49,595 nt of DNA. It comes from Sphingopyxis solisilvae. GTDB lineage: Bacteria; Pseudomonadota; Alphaproteobacteria; Sphingomonadales; Sphingomonadaceae. Positions within the stretch are counted from its first letter, which is position 1, and every line of letters begins with the position of its first letter. Of the stretch, positions 16,626-24,457 are shown piece by piece. A program made the translations under genes and the position numbers. The stretch covers positions 1-49,595 of the forward strand of contig NZ_JADKYM010000023.1 in the NCBI RefSeq assembly GCF_015475875.1, given 5' to 3'. The notes beneath the pieces were generated by a model. That model did not search any database and was not told the origin of the DNA. It saw only the letters and a list, made by a program, of their open reading frames with translations.

Positions 16626-18335
16626 ATGACCATGCTCCGCGACCCTTCGGTCAAGTACAGCGCCTTTCCGCAAGTTCCGCTCGCCCACCGCGACTGGCCC
16701 ACCCGCGTCACCACCGCCGCGCCGATCTGGCTGTCCACCGACATGCGCGACGGCAATCAGGCGCTGATCGACCCGATGGATGCCGAGAAAAAGGCGCGCT
16801 TCTTCGACCTCCTCTGCCGCATCGGCCTGAAAGAGATCGAGGTCGGCTTCCCCAGCGCCGGCGCGACCGAGTTCGACTTCATCTCGGGCCTCGTCCAGCA
16901 AGGCCGCATCCCCGAGGATGTGACGCCGCAGGTGCTGACCCAAAGCCGCGCCGACCTCATCCGCACCAGCTTCGACAGCCTCGCCGGCGCCAAAACCGCG
17001 ATCGTCCACGTCTATAACGCGGTCAGCCCCGCGTGGCGCCGCATCGTGTTCGGCATGGAAATGCCCGAGATCAAGGCGATCGCGATCGAGGGCGCGAAGC
17101 AGCTGCGCGACAACGCCGCACGCCTCCCCGGCACCGACTGGCGCTTTCAATACAGCCCCGAAACCTTCTCGACCGCCGAACTCGATTTCAGCATCGAATG
17201 CTGCGCCGCGGTGATGGACATCCTGCAGCCGACGACCGACAAGCCGATCATCCTCAACCTGCCCGCCACGGTCGAGGCGTCGACCGCGAACATCTACGCC
17301 GACCAGATCGAATATTTCTGCAAGAACCTGCCCGGCCGCGACAAGGCGATCATCTCGCTCCACACCCACAACGACCGCGGCACCGGCGTCGCCGCCGCCG
17401 AACTTGGCCTACTCGCGGGCGCCGACCGCGTCGAGGGCTGCCTGTTCGGCAATGGCGAGCGCACCGGCAACACCTGCCTCGTCACCATCGCGCTCAACAT
17501 GTACACACAGGGGGTCGACCCCGGGCTCGATTTTTCGAACATCGACGAAGTCATCGCGACGGTCGAATATTGCAACCAGCTCCCCGTCCACCCGCGCCAT
17601 CCCTATGGCGGCGAGCTGGTCTATACCGCCTTTTCGGGCAGCCATCAGGACGCGATCAAGAAAGGCTTCGCCGCGCGCGAGCGCCAGAATGACGAACGCT
17701 GGGAAGTCCCCTATCTGCCCATCGACCCCGCCGACCTCGGCCGCAGCTATGAAGCGGTGATCCGCGTCAACAGCCAGTCGGGCAAGGGCGGCGTCGCCTG
17801 GGTGCTCGAACAGGACAAGGGGCTGAAACTACCCAAGAAAATGCAGGCCAGCTTCAGCCATGTCGTGCAGGCGCTGGCGGACGAGACCAGCCGCGAACTG
17901 ACCGCCGACGACATCTGGGGCGCCTTCGAAACCGCCTATCTCAAGGTCGAGGCCAAACGCTTCCAGCTCGTCGACTGGTCCGAACATCATGCCTCCCCCA
18001 CCGGGGGAGGGGGACCACGAAGTGGTGGAGGGGCACCCGCGGCAGATCGCATCTTCGCGGGAATCCTCCGCATCGACGGCCAGCAACGCAGCGTCAGCGG
18101 CCGCGGCAACGGCCTGATGAGCAGCGTCATCGCCGCGCTCGCCGAATCTGGCGGCCCGGTCATGGACATCGTCGATTACAGCGAGCACGCGATCGGCCAG
18201 GGCAGCACCGCGCAAGCCGCCGCCTATGTCGAATGCCGCACCCCCGACGGCAAAAGCGTCTTCGGCTGCGGCCTCGACACCGACGTCGCAACCGCCAGCG
18301 TGCGCGCGATCCTGAGCGCCGCCAACGGGGCGTGA
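16626..18335 (+). CDS. leuA: 2-isopropylmalate synthase
   Basis: 569 residues, the long LeuA form. It condenses acetyl-CoA with 2-ketoisovalerate, the first committed step to leucine. The HMGL-like TIM barrel (about 30-310) has STDMRDGNQAL and the metal-binding HTHNDRGTG; the C-terminal LeuA regulatory domain (about 435-565) mediates leucine feedback. Residues about 456-470 (SPTGGGGPRSGGGA) are unlike family sequence: they are an in-frame copy of the GGGGAGGGGGACC...GGTGGAGGGGCA repeat. It sits in the linker before RIFAGILRIDGQQ, so the protein is probably functional. An adjacent GNAT gene follows after 7 bases. Confidence 0.93.
   Translation: MTMLRDPSVKYSAFPQVPLAHRDWPTRVTTAAPIWLSTDMRDGNQALIDPMDAEKKARFFDLLCRIGLKEIEVGFPSAGATEFDFISGLVQQGRIPEDVTPQVLTQSRADLIRTSFDSLAGAKTAIVHVYNAVSPAWRRIVFGMEMPEIKAIAIEGAKQLRDNAARLPGTDWRFQYSPETFSTAELDFSIECCAAVMDILQPTTDKPIILNLPATVEASTANIYADQIEYFCKNLPGRDKAIISLHTHNDRGTGVAAAELGLLAGADRVEGCLFGNGERTGNTCLVTIALNMYTQGVDPGLDFSNIDEVIATVEYCNQLPVHPRHPYGGELVYTAFSGSHQDAIKKGFAARERQNDERWEVPYLPIDPADLGRSYEAVIRVNSQSGKGGVAWVLEQDKGLKLPKKMQASFSHVVQALADETSRELTADDIWGAFETAYLKVEAKRFQLVDWSEHHASPTGGGGPRSGGGAPAADRIFAGILRIDGQQRSVSGRGNGLMSSVIAALAESGGPVMDIVDYSEHAIGQGSTAQAAAYVECRTPDGKSVFGCGLDTDVATASVRAILSAANGA
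17991..18034 (+). repeat. Intergenic-type repeat inserted in frame within leuA, copy E
   Basis: GCCTCCCCCACCGGGGGAGG is followed by GGGACCACGAAGTGGTGGAG and GGGCA. It matches the first block of copy A (11-51), including a variable palindromic core flanked by GGGGACC and GGTGGAGGGGCA. Its length keeps the leuA frame open. Confidence 0.7.
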
Positions 18336-18342
18336 CATCTCG

Positions 18343-18909
18343 ATGACGCTCAGCCACCGCCTCGCGCAGCCGTCGGACCTCGATGCGCTGCGTGCGGTGA
18401 TGGCGCTCGCGATCGCCGAATTGCAAAAGGGTTTCCTCGACGACGCGCAGATCGCCGCCAGCCACGCCGTCATGGGCCTCGACACCCAGCTGATCGCCGA
18501 CGGCACCTATTTCGTCATCGAGGCAGGTGATCAGATCGCGGGCTGCGGCGGCTGGTCGCACCGCGCGACGCTCTATGGCGGCGACCACGCCGCCGCCCTG
18601 CGCGACCCCGCCCCGCTCAACCCCGCCACCGACGCCGCGCGCATCCGTGCGATGTACACCCACCCCGCCTTCGCAAGGCAGGGCGTCGGCCGCATGGTGA
18701 TGGCGCTCTGCGAAGCCGCCGTGCAGCAGGCCGGCTTCGCCCGCACCGAGCTGATGGCGACGCTATCGGGCGAGCCCCTCTACCGCGCCTGCGGCTACAC
18801 CCCGATCGAGCATGTCGAAGCGCCGGGTCCGAATGGTGCCTCCGTCCCCCTCATCCGTATGGGGAAGCAGCTAGGCAGCCAACCAATCCTCCCTGTGGCG
18901 AGACGCTGA
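18343..18909 (+). CDS. GNAT-family N-acetyltransferase
   Basis: 188 residues with a GNAT fold: N-terminal PSDLDALRAVMALAI, and the acetyl-CoA-binding loop in PAFARQGVGRMVMALCE (about 107-123). The acceptor substrate is unknown. It starts 7 bases after leuA, so it is probably co-transcribed. The last 8 or so residues (PILPVARR) are encoded by AATCCTCCCTGTGGCGA (18885-18901), a 17-base exact match to the start of repeat copy B. The C-terminus was therefore extended or replaced by a repeat fragment. Confidence 0.8.
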   Translation: MTLSHRLAQPSDLDALRAVMALAIAELQKGFLDDAQIAASHAVMGLDTQLIADGTYFVIEAGDQIAGCGGWSHRATLYGGDHAAALRDPAPLNPATDAARIRAMYTHPAFARQGVGRMVMALCEAAVQQAGFARTELMATLSGEPLYRACGYTPIEHVEAPGPNGASVPLIRMGKQLGSQPILPVARR

Positions 18910-19151
18910 GTCAGCGGCGAATAGAGCGAAAGGCGAAACTCCTTACCAAGCTTTGTAATATATACAGATTTTGTTCTGTATTCCGGCCCCTCGCGCGATC
19001 AATCACGATCACCAACCTAATCTAGTTTGAAGTTTTGGAAAGCTAGAGTTCCGAAGGTTGGAGAACTAACCCCTTACGGAAAATTTCTCTTTCCTACATT
19101 TAACCCATATGGTTCACTCCCTCGGTTCCCCCAACCGAAAAGGACGAATCA
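18910..19151. other. AT-rich structured intergenic region
   Basis: A 242-base stretch with base composition well below the surrounding GC. ATACAGA-N6-TCTGTAT occupies 18962-18981. TCTAG (19021) pairs with CTAGA (19043) and AGTTC (19047) with GAACT (19063). TCGGTT-CCCCC-AACCGA (19122-19138) lies directly before the AAAAGGA ribosome site of the HTH gene. No open frame is convincing here. It could be a regulated promoter and leader, or hold an RNA gene. Confidence 0.5.
18962..18981. promoter_or_regulatory. Perfect inverted repeat ATACAGA-N6-TCTGTAT
   Basis: Seven-base perfect arms separated by TTTTGT, in an AT-rich context. It lies 52 bases after the GNAT stop and 170 bases before the HTH gene. 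It could be an operator or the stem of a weak terminator; the position does not decide. Confidence 0.45.
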
Positions 19152-20126
19152 ATGGACGACACCGACGATTACCCCGCCTTCCTCCCCGCCCCCGCCAGCT
19201 ACCACTGGACCCCCAAACTCCAGCGCGACTTTCTCGAAAGCCTCGCCACCACCGGCTCGGTGAAAATCGCCGCGGCCAAGGTCGGCATGTCGCCGTCCGC
19301 CGTCTATCAGCTCAAGCACCGCGCCGCGGGCGCCGCGTTCAAGCTGGGCTGCGCCGCCGCGGTGCTGATCGCGCGCGGGCGGCTGGTCGACGAGCTGCTC
19401 GACCGCGCGATCTGGGGTTATGACGAAACCGCCGAGCTGCTGCGCGAAGAGGGGCGCAGCTTTGCCAAGCGCCGCCGCCTTGATTCGCGCCTTGGCCTCG
19501 CGATGCTCGCGCGGCTCGACAAGATGGTCGAAACGCCCGCAGAGGCCGGGGAGGATATGCTGGCGCAGCTGATCGCGGGCGACTGGCCGGGATTCCTGGC
19601 GCTGTTCGACGCCGCCGCCGCGCATAATGCAGACGCGGCAGACGACGCAGACGGACAGCCCGCCCCGCTCACCACCGCGCTCGCGCTCTGGCTGACCGGC
19701 CGCGACAACCGCGCCAACCCGCTCGCCGCGCTGTGGCAGGACAGCGCAATCGCGAGTGAAGTTGCGCAGATTTCCGCCGATTTCGGCGCCGACGGCGAAA
19801 CCGAGGAAACGCCCGAACAGGCCGCCGCCGCGATGACCGTGTGGTACGACGACCACGCCGACGACTGGCGCACCGACTTCCCGCCGCCCGCCGATTTTTG
19901 GGGGCATGAGGAGGGGCAGTTCGGCGACCCCGCCTATGCCCGCGCGCTCGATGACGACGAGCTGGAAATCTATGAAAATATGCGCGCGGCCGAGGTCACC
20001 CCGCTGCTGGTCGCGGGCGAAGCCGCGCGCCGCGCCTTTTTCGCGCGGCTCGGTGCCGCAAATGATGCCGGGGACGATCAGCAGGCCGTCGCTTTGCGGC
20101 AACCGCGCGTGACGGGCTGCCCCTAA
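19152..20126 (+). CDS. HTH-containing hypothetical protein
   Basis: 324 residues. The N-terminal region (about 20-65: TPKLQRDFLESLATTGSVKIAAAKVGMSPSAVYQLKHR) forms an HTH like those of phage terminase small subunits and related regulators. The remainder is Ala-rich and helical with an acidic middle section (DADGQPAP..., GADGETEETPEQAA) and no recognised domain. AAAAGGAC precedes the ATG. The preceding intergenic region is AT-rich and structured. The stop overlaps the convergent gene by 4 bases. Function unknown; DNA binding is inferred from the HTH alone. Confidence 0.6.
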   Translation: MDDTDDYPAFLPAPASYHWTPKLQRDFLESLATTGSVKIAAAKVGMSPSAVYQLKHRAAGAAFKLGCAAAVLIARGRLVDELLDRAIWGYDETAELLREEGRSFAKRRRLDSRLGLAMLARLDKMVETPAEAGEDMLAQLIAGDWPGFLALFDAAAAHNADAADDADGQPAPLTTALALWLTGRDNRANPLAALWQDSAIASEVAQISADFGADGETEETPEQAAAAMTVWYDDHADDWRTDFPPPADFWGHEEGQFGDPAYARALDDDELEIYENMRAAEVTPLLVAGEAARRAFFARLGAANDAGDDQQAVALRQPRVTGCP

Positions 20127-20449
20127 TCGGCGACCCAATAATCGGGGGCGCCGCCGGGTTCGTGGCCGCGGCGACAGATTACCTCGCCATCGACCAGCAA
20201 TTCGGCCCATTCGCCGATCGGTTCGCGCGCCATCATCGCCAGCGCCGCGGCGACGTCGGTCGCCTCGAACGCCACGCGCTTTTCCATCCCGAACCACGCG
20301 TCGCGGTATCGCAGGATGTATGTGGTCAGGGGTTTGGTGGTCGCCGGGGCGGCGGGGAGTGCCGCGCCATGACTGGGCGCATCGGGGCGCGGCAGGCAAT
20401 CGCAGCCGCCATCGCTCGCGCCGCGCCGCAAAGATCGGGGAACTTGCAT
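20123..20449 (-). CDS. Small hypothetical protein
   Basis: 108 residues as drawn. The credible part is the C-terminal 70 (TTYILRYRDAWFGMEKRVAFEATDVAAALAMMAREPIGEWAELLVDGEVICRRG), which looks like a compact alpha/beta domain. The N-terminal 40 residues are Arg/Pro/Ala-rich, and the ATG at 20449 has no clear ribosome site, so the true start may lie further in. Its stop codon overlaps that of the convergent HTH gene. Not recognised. Confidence 0.5.
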   Translation of the reverse strand: MQVPRSLRRGASDGGCDCLPRPDAPSHGAALPAAPATTKPLTTYILRYRDAWFGMEKRVAFEATDVAAALAMMAREPIGEWAELLVDGEVICRRGHEPGGAPDYWVAD

Positions 20450-20857
20450 GGGAGAATACCTTCGTTGGGGGAACCGAAGGGGCAGTGCCGCTGGTCAGTT
20501 CGGCTATGACCGCCGCCAGGGGGCGAAAGATTTTGGTCGGCGATACGTCTCCTCGTCCGAAAAACGCCCGAACCGCGCGCGCCGTTGCACTGGCGATCGG
20601 GCGCGGTATCGGGAAAACAGGAAATTCGACGCTTTTTCATTGCCATCGGTCGCCGCGGCGATTGGCCACCATTCGACGAGTGGCAAGGTGTCATCGACGA
20701 ACGGCCCGTGCGCCGACGACGGACGCGGTCCGGCCGCCATCTTACAATCGGTGCTCGGCGTCCCCATATCGTCCCGATCGCGGCACCGACTTTTCCACAG
20801 GCCGCCGCGGCTGAGAGACCTGCGTGCTCCCGCTTGCCCGAACAGGAGCCACGCCCG
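20450..20857. other. Gene-free stretch
   Basis: About 400 GC-rich bases with open frames on both strands, none with a ribosome site or a credible protein sequence (they are Arg/Pro-rich and overlap one another). No hairpin, repeat copy or RNA gene was recognised. Confidence 0.4.
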
Positions 20858-21226
20858 ATGAACAGCCGAACCAAACCCGTCAATCCGCCCGTCGGCACGG
20901 CGCCCGTCGCCGCCGCGCCGGCCGAACCAAGCAGCAGCGACGCGAAACACGCTGCCGACGACGTGACGCCGACCCGTGCGCGCAACAACAATCATTTCCG
21001 CAAGAACCGCACCCCCCTCGCCCGCGACGATGCCAAGCGACAGGGCGACATCAGCCAGCTGGCCTTTCTGACCATGGGCGGCCGCGATCCGGCGGTCGAA
21101 TTTCTGAACAGCGAAAATGCCGCGCTCGGCGGTCGCCCGCTCGCGCTCGCCACCGCCAGTGCCGAGGGTTTTGAGCAGGTCGCCGCTGCGATCCGCGCCC
21201 TGGCGCCCGGCGCCACCACGTCATGA
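20858..21226 (+). CDS. MbcA/ParS-like C-terminal domain protein (putative antitoxin-like)
   Basis: 122 residues. The N-terminal half is disordered and basic (RARNNNHFRKNRTPLARDDAKRQGD). The C-terminal half, RDPAVEFLNSENAALGGRPLALATASAEGFEQVAAAI, resembles the toxin-binding domain of Xre/MbcA/ParS antitoxins. The usual N-terminal HTH is missing, and no RES-type toxin lies next to it. The ATG at 20858 is preceded by AGGAG; longer frames upstream lack support. Its stop overlaps the next start (ATGA), so the two are translationally coupled. The antitoxin call is a resemblance only. Confidence 0.5.
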   Translation: MNSRTKPVNPPVGTAPVAAAPAEPSSSDAKHAADDVTPTRARNNNHFRKNRTPLARDDAKRQGDISQLAFLTMGGRDPAVEFLNSENAALGGRPLALATASAEGFEQVAAAIRALAPGATTS

Positions 21227-21456
21227 GCCGCGCGATGAATGTCACGCTGACCGAGGCCGAGGTGGCGGCGCTGTGCAAGAGCGCGGGGGTCATCATCAGC
21301 GCGATCGAACCGCTGCCCGACGGCGGCACCCGCCTGGTCTGCGTGTCGCCCGACGGCGCCGACACGATGCGCAAAAAGCTCAAGAACAGCCTGATCGACG
21401 GCACCGTCACCCGCCACCGCTTCTACCGCGCCCCGGGGTCGGAGGGGGGCTATTAA
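21223..21456 (+). CDS. Small hypothetical protein coupled to the MbcA/ParS-like gene
   Basis: 77 residues: MSRAMNVTLTEAEVAALCKSAGV at the start and a basic C-terminus (MRKKLKNSLIDGTVTRHRF). No known domain recognised. It starts at the ATG that overlaps the previous stop by 4 bases, and its own stop overlaps the stop of the convergent sigma factor gene. It is not similar to known toxins of the RES family. Confidence 0.55.
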   Translation: MSRAMNVTLTEAEVAALCKSAGVIISAIEPLPDGGTRLVCVSPDGADTMRKKLKNSLIDGTVTRHRFYRAPGSEGGY

Positions 21457-22709
21457 CAATCGGCGGCGCGGCTGAGCAGATAGTCGCGTTCGCGGTCATT
21501 GCCGGCCAGCGCCGCCGCGGCTTCGAACTGCGCCTTTGCCTCGGCGCGGCGTCCGGCGCGGAGCAGGAAGTCGCCGCGTGCGGCGGGCAGCGGGGCATAG
21601 TTGCGCAGCGCCGCTTCGTCGGCGATCGCATCGACCAGCGCCAGCCCGGCGGCCGGGCCGAATGCCATGCTGTGCGCGACCGCGCGGTTCAGCTCGACCA
21701 CCGGCGACGGCATTACCTGCCGCAGACGGTCGTACAGCAGGGCAATGCGCCGCCAGTCCGTGTCCTCGGCACGGCGGGCGCGGGCGTGGCATGCCGCGAG
21801 CGCCGCCTGCAACGCATAGGGACCGTTCGCGCCGCCCAGCGCCTCGGCGCGGGCGAGCGCATTGAGCCCGCGGCGGATCAGCAACTGGTCCCAGCGCGCC
21901 CGGTTCTGCTCGGTCAGCGGCACGAAACGGCCGTCCGGACCGGCGCGCGCTGCCAGCCGCGACGCCTGGATCTCCATCAGCGCCAGCAGCCCCAGCACCT
22001 CGGGCTGATCGGGCATCAACCCCGCCAGGATGCGCCCCAGCCGCTGCGCCTCGCCGCACAAGGGCGGGCGGACCAGCGACGGCCCCGCGGTCGCGGCATA
22101 GCCTTCGTTGAAGATCAGATAGACGACCTCGAGCACCGACGGCAGCCGCGCCGCCAGCTCGGCGCCGCGCGGCACCTCGAACGCTACGCCCGCCTTCGCA
22201 ATCGCCTTCTTGGCCCGGGTAATCCGCGCCGCAATCGCCGCCTCGTTGGAAAGGAAGGCCCGGGCAATTTCTTCCACCGTCAACCCGCCGACCAGCCGCA
22301 GCGTCAGCGCGGCACGGCCCTCGGCTCCGATCACCGGGTGGCACGCGGCAAAGACCAGGCCGAGCAGTTCGTCGCCCAGCGGATCGTCCAGCGCGGCCTC
22401 GACGGCTTCGGCGCTCATGCCCTGTTCCTCATCCAGTTCGCGAGCAATTTCGGCGTGCTTGCGGCTCTGCATCGCGGTGTGGCGGAAGCCGTCGATAGCG
22501 CGCCGCTTGGCGGCCGCCATCAGCCAGGCGCCCGGATTGGCGGGGACGCCGCTGGCGGGCCATTCGGTCAGCGCGACCAGCAGCGCGTCCTGCGCCAGCT
22601 CCTCGGCGCGGTCGACATCGCGGGTCAGGCGAGCAAGACCGGCAATCAGCCTGGCGCGCTCGATCCGAAATACCGCCTCGATTGCCCGATGGGTGGGGTC
22701 CGCCGCCAT
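21453..22709 (-). CDS. ECF42-type RNA polymerase sigma factor
   Basis: 418 residues. Sigma region 2 (RLIAGLARLTRDVDRAEELAQDALLVALTEWP) and region 4 (LVGGLTVEEIARAFLSNEAAIAARITRAK) occupy the first 180 residues. A C-terminal extension of about 200 residues (from VVYLIFNEGYAAT on) is the DUF6596/TPR-like module typical of ECF42. These sigma factors lack a dedicated anti-sigma gene and sit beside DGPF-domain proteins, as here. The gap to the DGPF gene is 40 bases and both are on the same strand. A promoter with the ECF42 consensus lies ahead of the DGPF gene, so autoregulation is likely. Confidence 0.87.
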   Translation of the reverse strand: MAADPTHRAIEAVFRIERARLIAGLARLTRDVDRAEELAQDALLVALTEWPASGVPANPGAWLMAAAKRRAIDGFRHTAMQSRKHAEIARELDEEQGMSAEAVEAALDDPLGDELLGLVFAACHPVIGAEGRAALTLRLVGGLTVEEIARAFLSNEAAIAARITRAKKAIAKAGVAFEVPRGAELAARLPSVLEVVYLIFNEGYAATAGPSLVRPPLCGEAQRLGRILAGLMPDQPEVLGLLALMEIQASRLAARAGPDGRFVPLTEQNRARWDQLLIRRGLNALARAEALGGANGPYALQAALAACHARARRAEDTDWRRIALLYDRLRQVMPSPVVELNRAVAHSMAFGPAAGLALVDAIADEAALRNYAPLPAARGDFLLRAGRRAEAKAQFEAAAALAGNDRERDYLLSRAADC

Positions 22710-22749
22710 GCGCTACGGTGCGCGGCGCATGGCGGGGTGGACCAAGGGT

Positions 22750-23181
22750 TCAGCGGTTCGCAAGCTTCTCGCCCACCCCGTCGTGGATGGCCGCGGCTTC
22801 GTCGGGGATCACATCGCCGAAATCTTCCATTTCATAGAAAGGACGAATCTCGATCTCGCTGGGGCCGAACATCGGGTTGGGGCAGCGCTTCACCCATTCG
22901 ACCGCCTCGTCCATGTCCTTCACCTCCCAGATCCAGTAACCGGCGACCAGTTCGCGTGTTTCGGCGAACGGCCCGTCGATCACGGTGCGGCTGGGACCAT
23001 CGAACGCGACCCGCTTGCCGAACGACGACGGCTTCAGCCCGTCACCGGCGACCAGCACCCCGGCGTTGACCAGTTCCTCGTTGAACTTGCCCATGTCGAT
23101 GAACATCTGGCTCAGCTCGGGCGACGGGGTCATGCCCTGTTCGCTGTCCTCAGTCGCCTTTACGAACACCATCACACGCAT
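22750..23181 (-). CDS. DGPF/YCII-family protein
   Basis: 143 residues. The fold is YCII/DGPF-like: MRVMVFVKATEDSEQGM at the start, then VIDGPFAETRELVAGYWIWEVKDMDEAVEWVKRCP with the DGPF motif, and FGPSEIEIRPFYEMEDF. DGPF proteins of unknown biochemical function are the standard partners of ECF42 sigma factors. AAAGGAGACAGGCA precedes the ATG. It is the first gene of the two-gene unit and has a TGTCGA-N17-CGTC promoter. Confidence 0.85.
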   Translation of the reverse strand: MRVMVFVKATEDSEQGMTPSPELSQMFIDMGKFNEELVNAGVLVAGDGLKPSSFGKRVAFDGPSRTVIDGPFAETRELVAGYWIWEVKDMDEAVEWVKRCPNPMFGPSEIEIRPFYEMEDFGDVIPDEAAAIHDGVGEKLANR

Positions 23182-23227
23182 TGCCTGTCTCCTTTAAACC
23201 GGACCAAAATCGGCCTCGTATCTTCAC

Positions 23228-23254
23228 GACGAACGACTTTCCCCGAAATCGACA
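23228..23254 (-). promoter_or_regulatory. ECF42-type promoter of the DGPF-sigma operon
   Basis: On the minus strand: TGTCGA (23254-23249), a 17-base spacer, then CGTC (23231-23228). This fits the published ECF42 consensus of TGTCGA at -35 and CG(A/T)C at -10. The predicted start is near 23221, about 40 bases before the DGPF ATG. Confidence 0.7.
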
Positions 23255-23317
23255 CATGGCGGAAAAAATTTTCTGTGGCGAATATCTCGGACGTAAGGGG
23301 CTAGCAGACGCCCCGTT

Positions 23318-24331
23318 TCAGGCCACCTCGGCCAGCGAATTCGGTGTCGCGAACCGCTGGCGATATTCGTGCGGCGACAGCCCGGTGATGCGGTGGAACA
23401 ATTTGCGGAACGCCGCCGCATCCTCATATCCGACGCCCCACGCGATCTGATCGACGGTGCGGCGGGTGAATTCCAGCAGTTCGCGCGCCTTGCCGACGCG
23501 CAGATGCTGGACATATTCGACCGGGGTCATGCCGGTCGCGGCCTTGAACCGCCGCTGGAACGTCCGCTCCTCCATCCCGGCCTCGTTCGCCATGGCGGGG
23601 ACGGTGACCGGGCCGACGCCGCGCGCCTGCAACCAGTGCTGGACGCGCAGGATCGCCTCGTCACCATGCGTCAGCCTGGGGGCAAAGCTGGCGTAATTCT
23701 TCTGCTCGCGACCGCTCGGGTCGATCAGCAGAAAGCGCGCCGTTTCCATCATCACCGTCGGCCCCAGCAATCGCTCGACGATCCGGAGCCCCAGGTCGGT
23801 CCACGCCATCATGCCGCCCGCGGTGACGATATCGCCATCGTCGATCACCATCCGGTCGGCCTCCAACCGCACGTCGGGGAACCGCTCGCGAAACCGCTCG
23901 GCAAAAAACCAATGTGTCGTTGCCGGGCGCCCGGCGAGCAGCCCCGTCGCGGCGAGCGCAAAGGCGCCGCCGCAATTCGACGCCAGCACCGTTCCTTGGG
24001 CGTGCCGGTCGAGCAGCCAGCGCGCATAGGGTTCGACCTCTCCGGGTTCGAGCAGCTTGTGCAGGCTACCCGGCGCAATCAGCACCGCGGGCGAATTGTT
24101 CGCAGCTTCGTCCGGGTGGCTGTCGCGACAACGCGCAAAGCCCCCGTCCTTCTGCAATCGCCAGTGGCTGACGCGCATCGGGCGTCGCGCATGCTCGACC
24201 GCAAAGCGGCCCGCAACGTCGAACAGGTCGGTGATACCGTGGACCATCCCCATCTGGCAGTCGGGATAGATCATCAATCCGACTTCGATCATCGGCACAA
24301 TGGCCGCGTCGGGCAGCATCAGCTTCGGCAT
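23318..24331 (-). CDS. GlxA-type AraC-family regulator with DJ-1/PfpI domain
   Basis: 337 residues. The N-terminal DJ-1/PfpI-like domain (about 10-200) has [25 protein letters not shown] and [21 protein letters not shown]. The C-terminal AraC HTH (about 235-330) has [15 protein letters not shown] and [37 protein letters not shown]. The ATG at 24331 has AAAGGAG upstream; a longer frame has no ribosome site. It diverges from the alpha/beta hydrolase gene, which it may control. The ligand is unknown. Confidence 0.87.
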   Translation of the reverse strand: MPKLMLPDAAIVPMIEVGLMIYPDCQMGMVHGITDLFDVAGRFAVEHARRPMRVSHWRLQKDGGFARCRDSHPDEAANNSPAVLIAPGSLHKLLEPGEVEPYARWLLDRHAQGTVLASNCGGAFALAATGLLAGRPATTHWFFAERFRERFPDVRLEADRMVIDDGDIVTAGGMMAWTDLGLRIVERLLGPTVMMETARFLLIDPSGREQKNYASFAPRLTHGDEAILRVQHWLQARGVGPVTVPAMANEAGMEERTFQRRFKAATGMTPVEYVQHLRVGKARELLEFTRRTVDQIAWGVGYEDAAAFRKLFHRITGLSPHEYRQRFATPNSLAEVA

Positions 24332-24457
24332 ATCGGCTCCTTTGTCGGATTTGGCCCGCATAATGTCGTATCCGCCAATCCCGCGCAAGCCTGGCTCGTC
24401 CTAAATCCGTGTCATCGGGACGGACACCCCGCCCTTCGAACCGAAAGGAACCAAGCC

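Noticed and set aside
20448..20861. Possible gene in the gap before the MbcA/ParS-like gene
   Set aside because: Competing frames in the same DNA are Arg/Pro-rich, unrelated to known proteins and lack ribosome sites.
21117..23069. 650-codon plus-strand frame over the sigma factor and DGPF genes
   Set aside because: Arg/Pro-rich, overlaps three supported genes and has no ribosome site.
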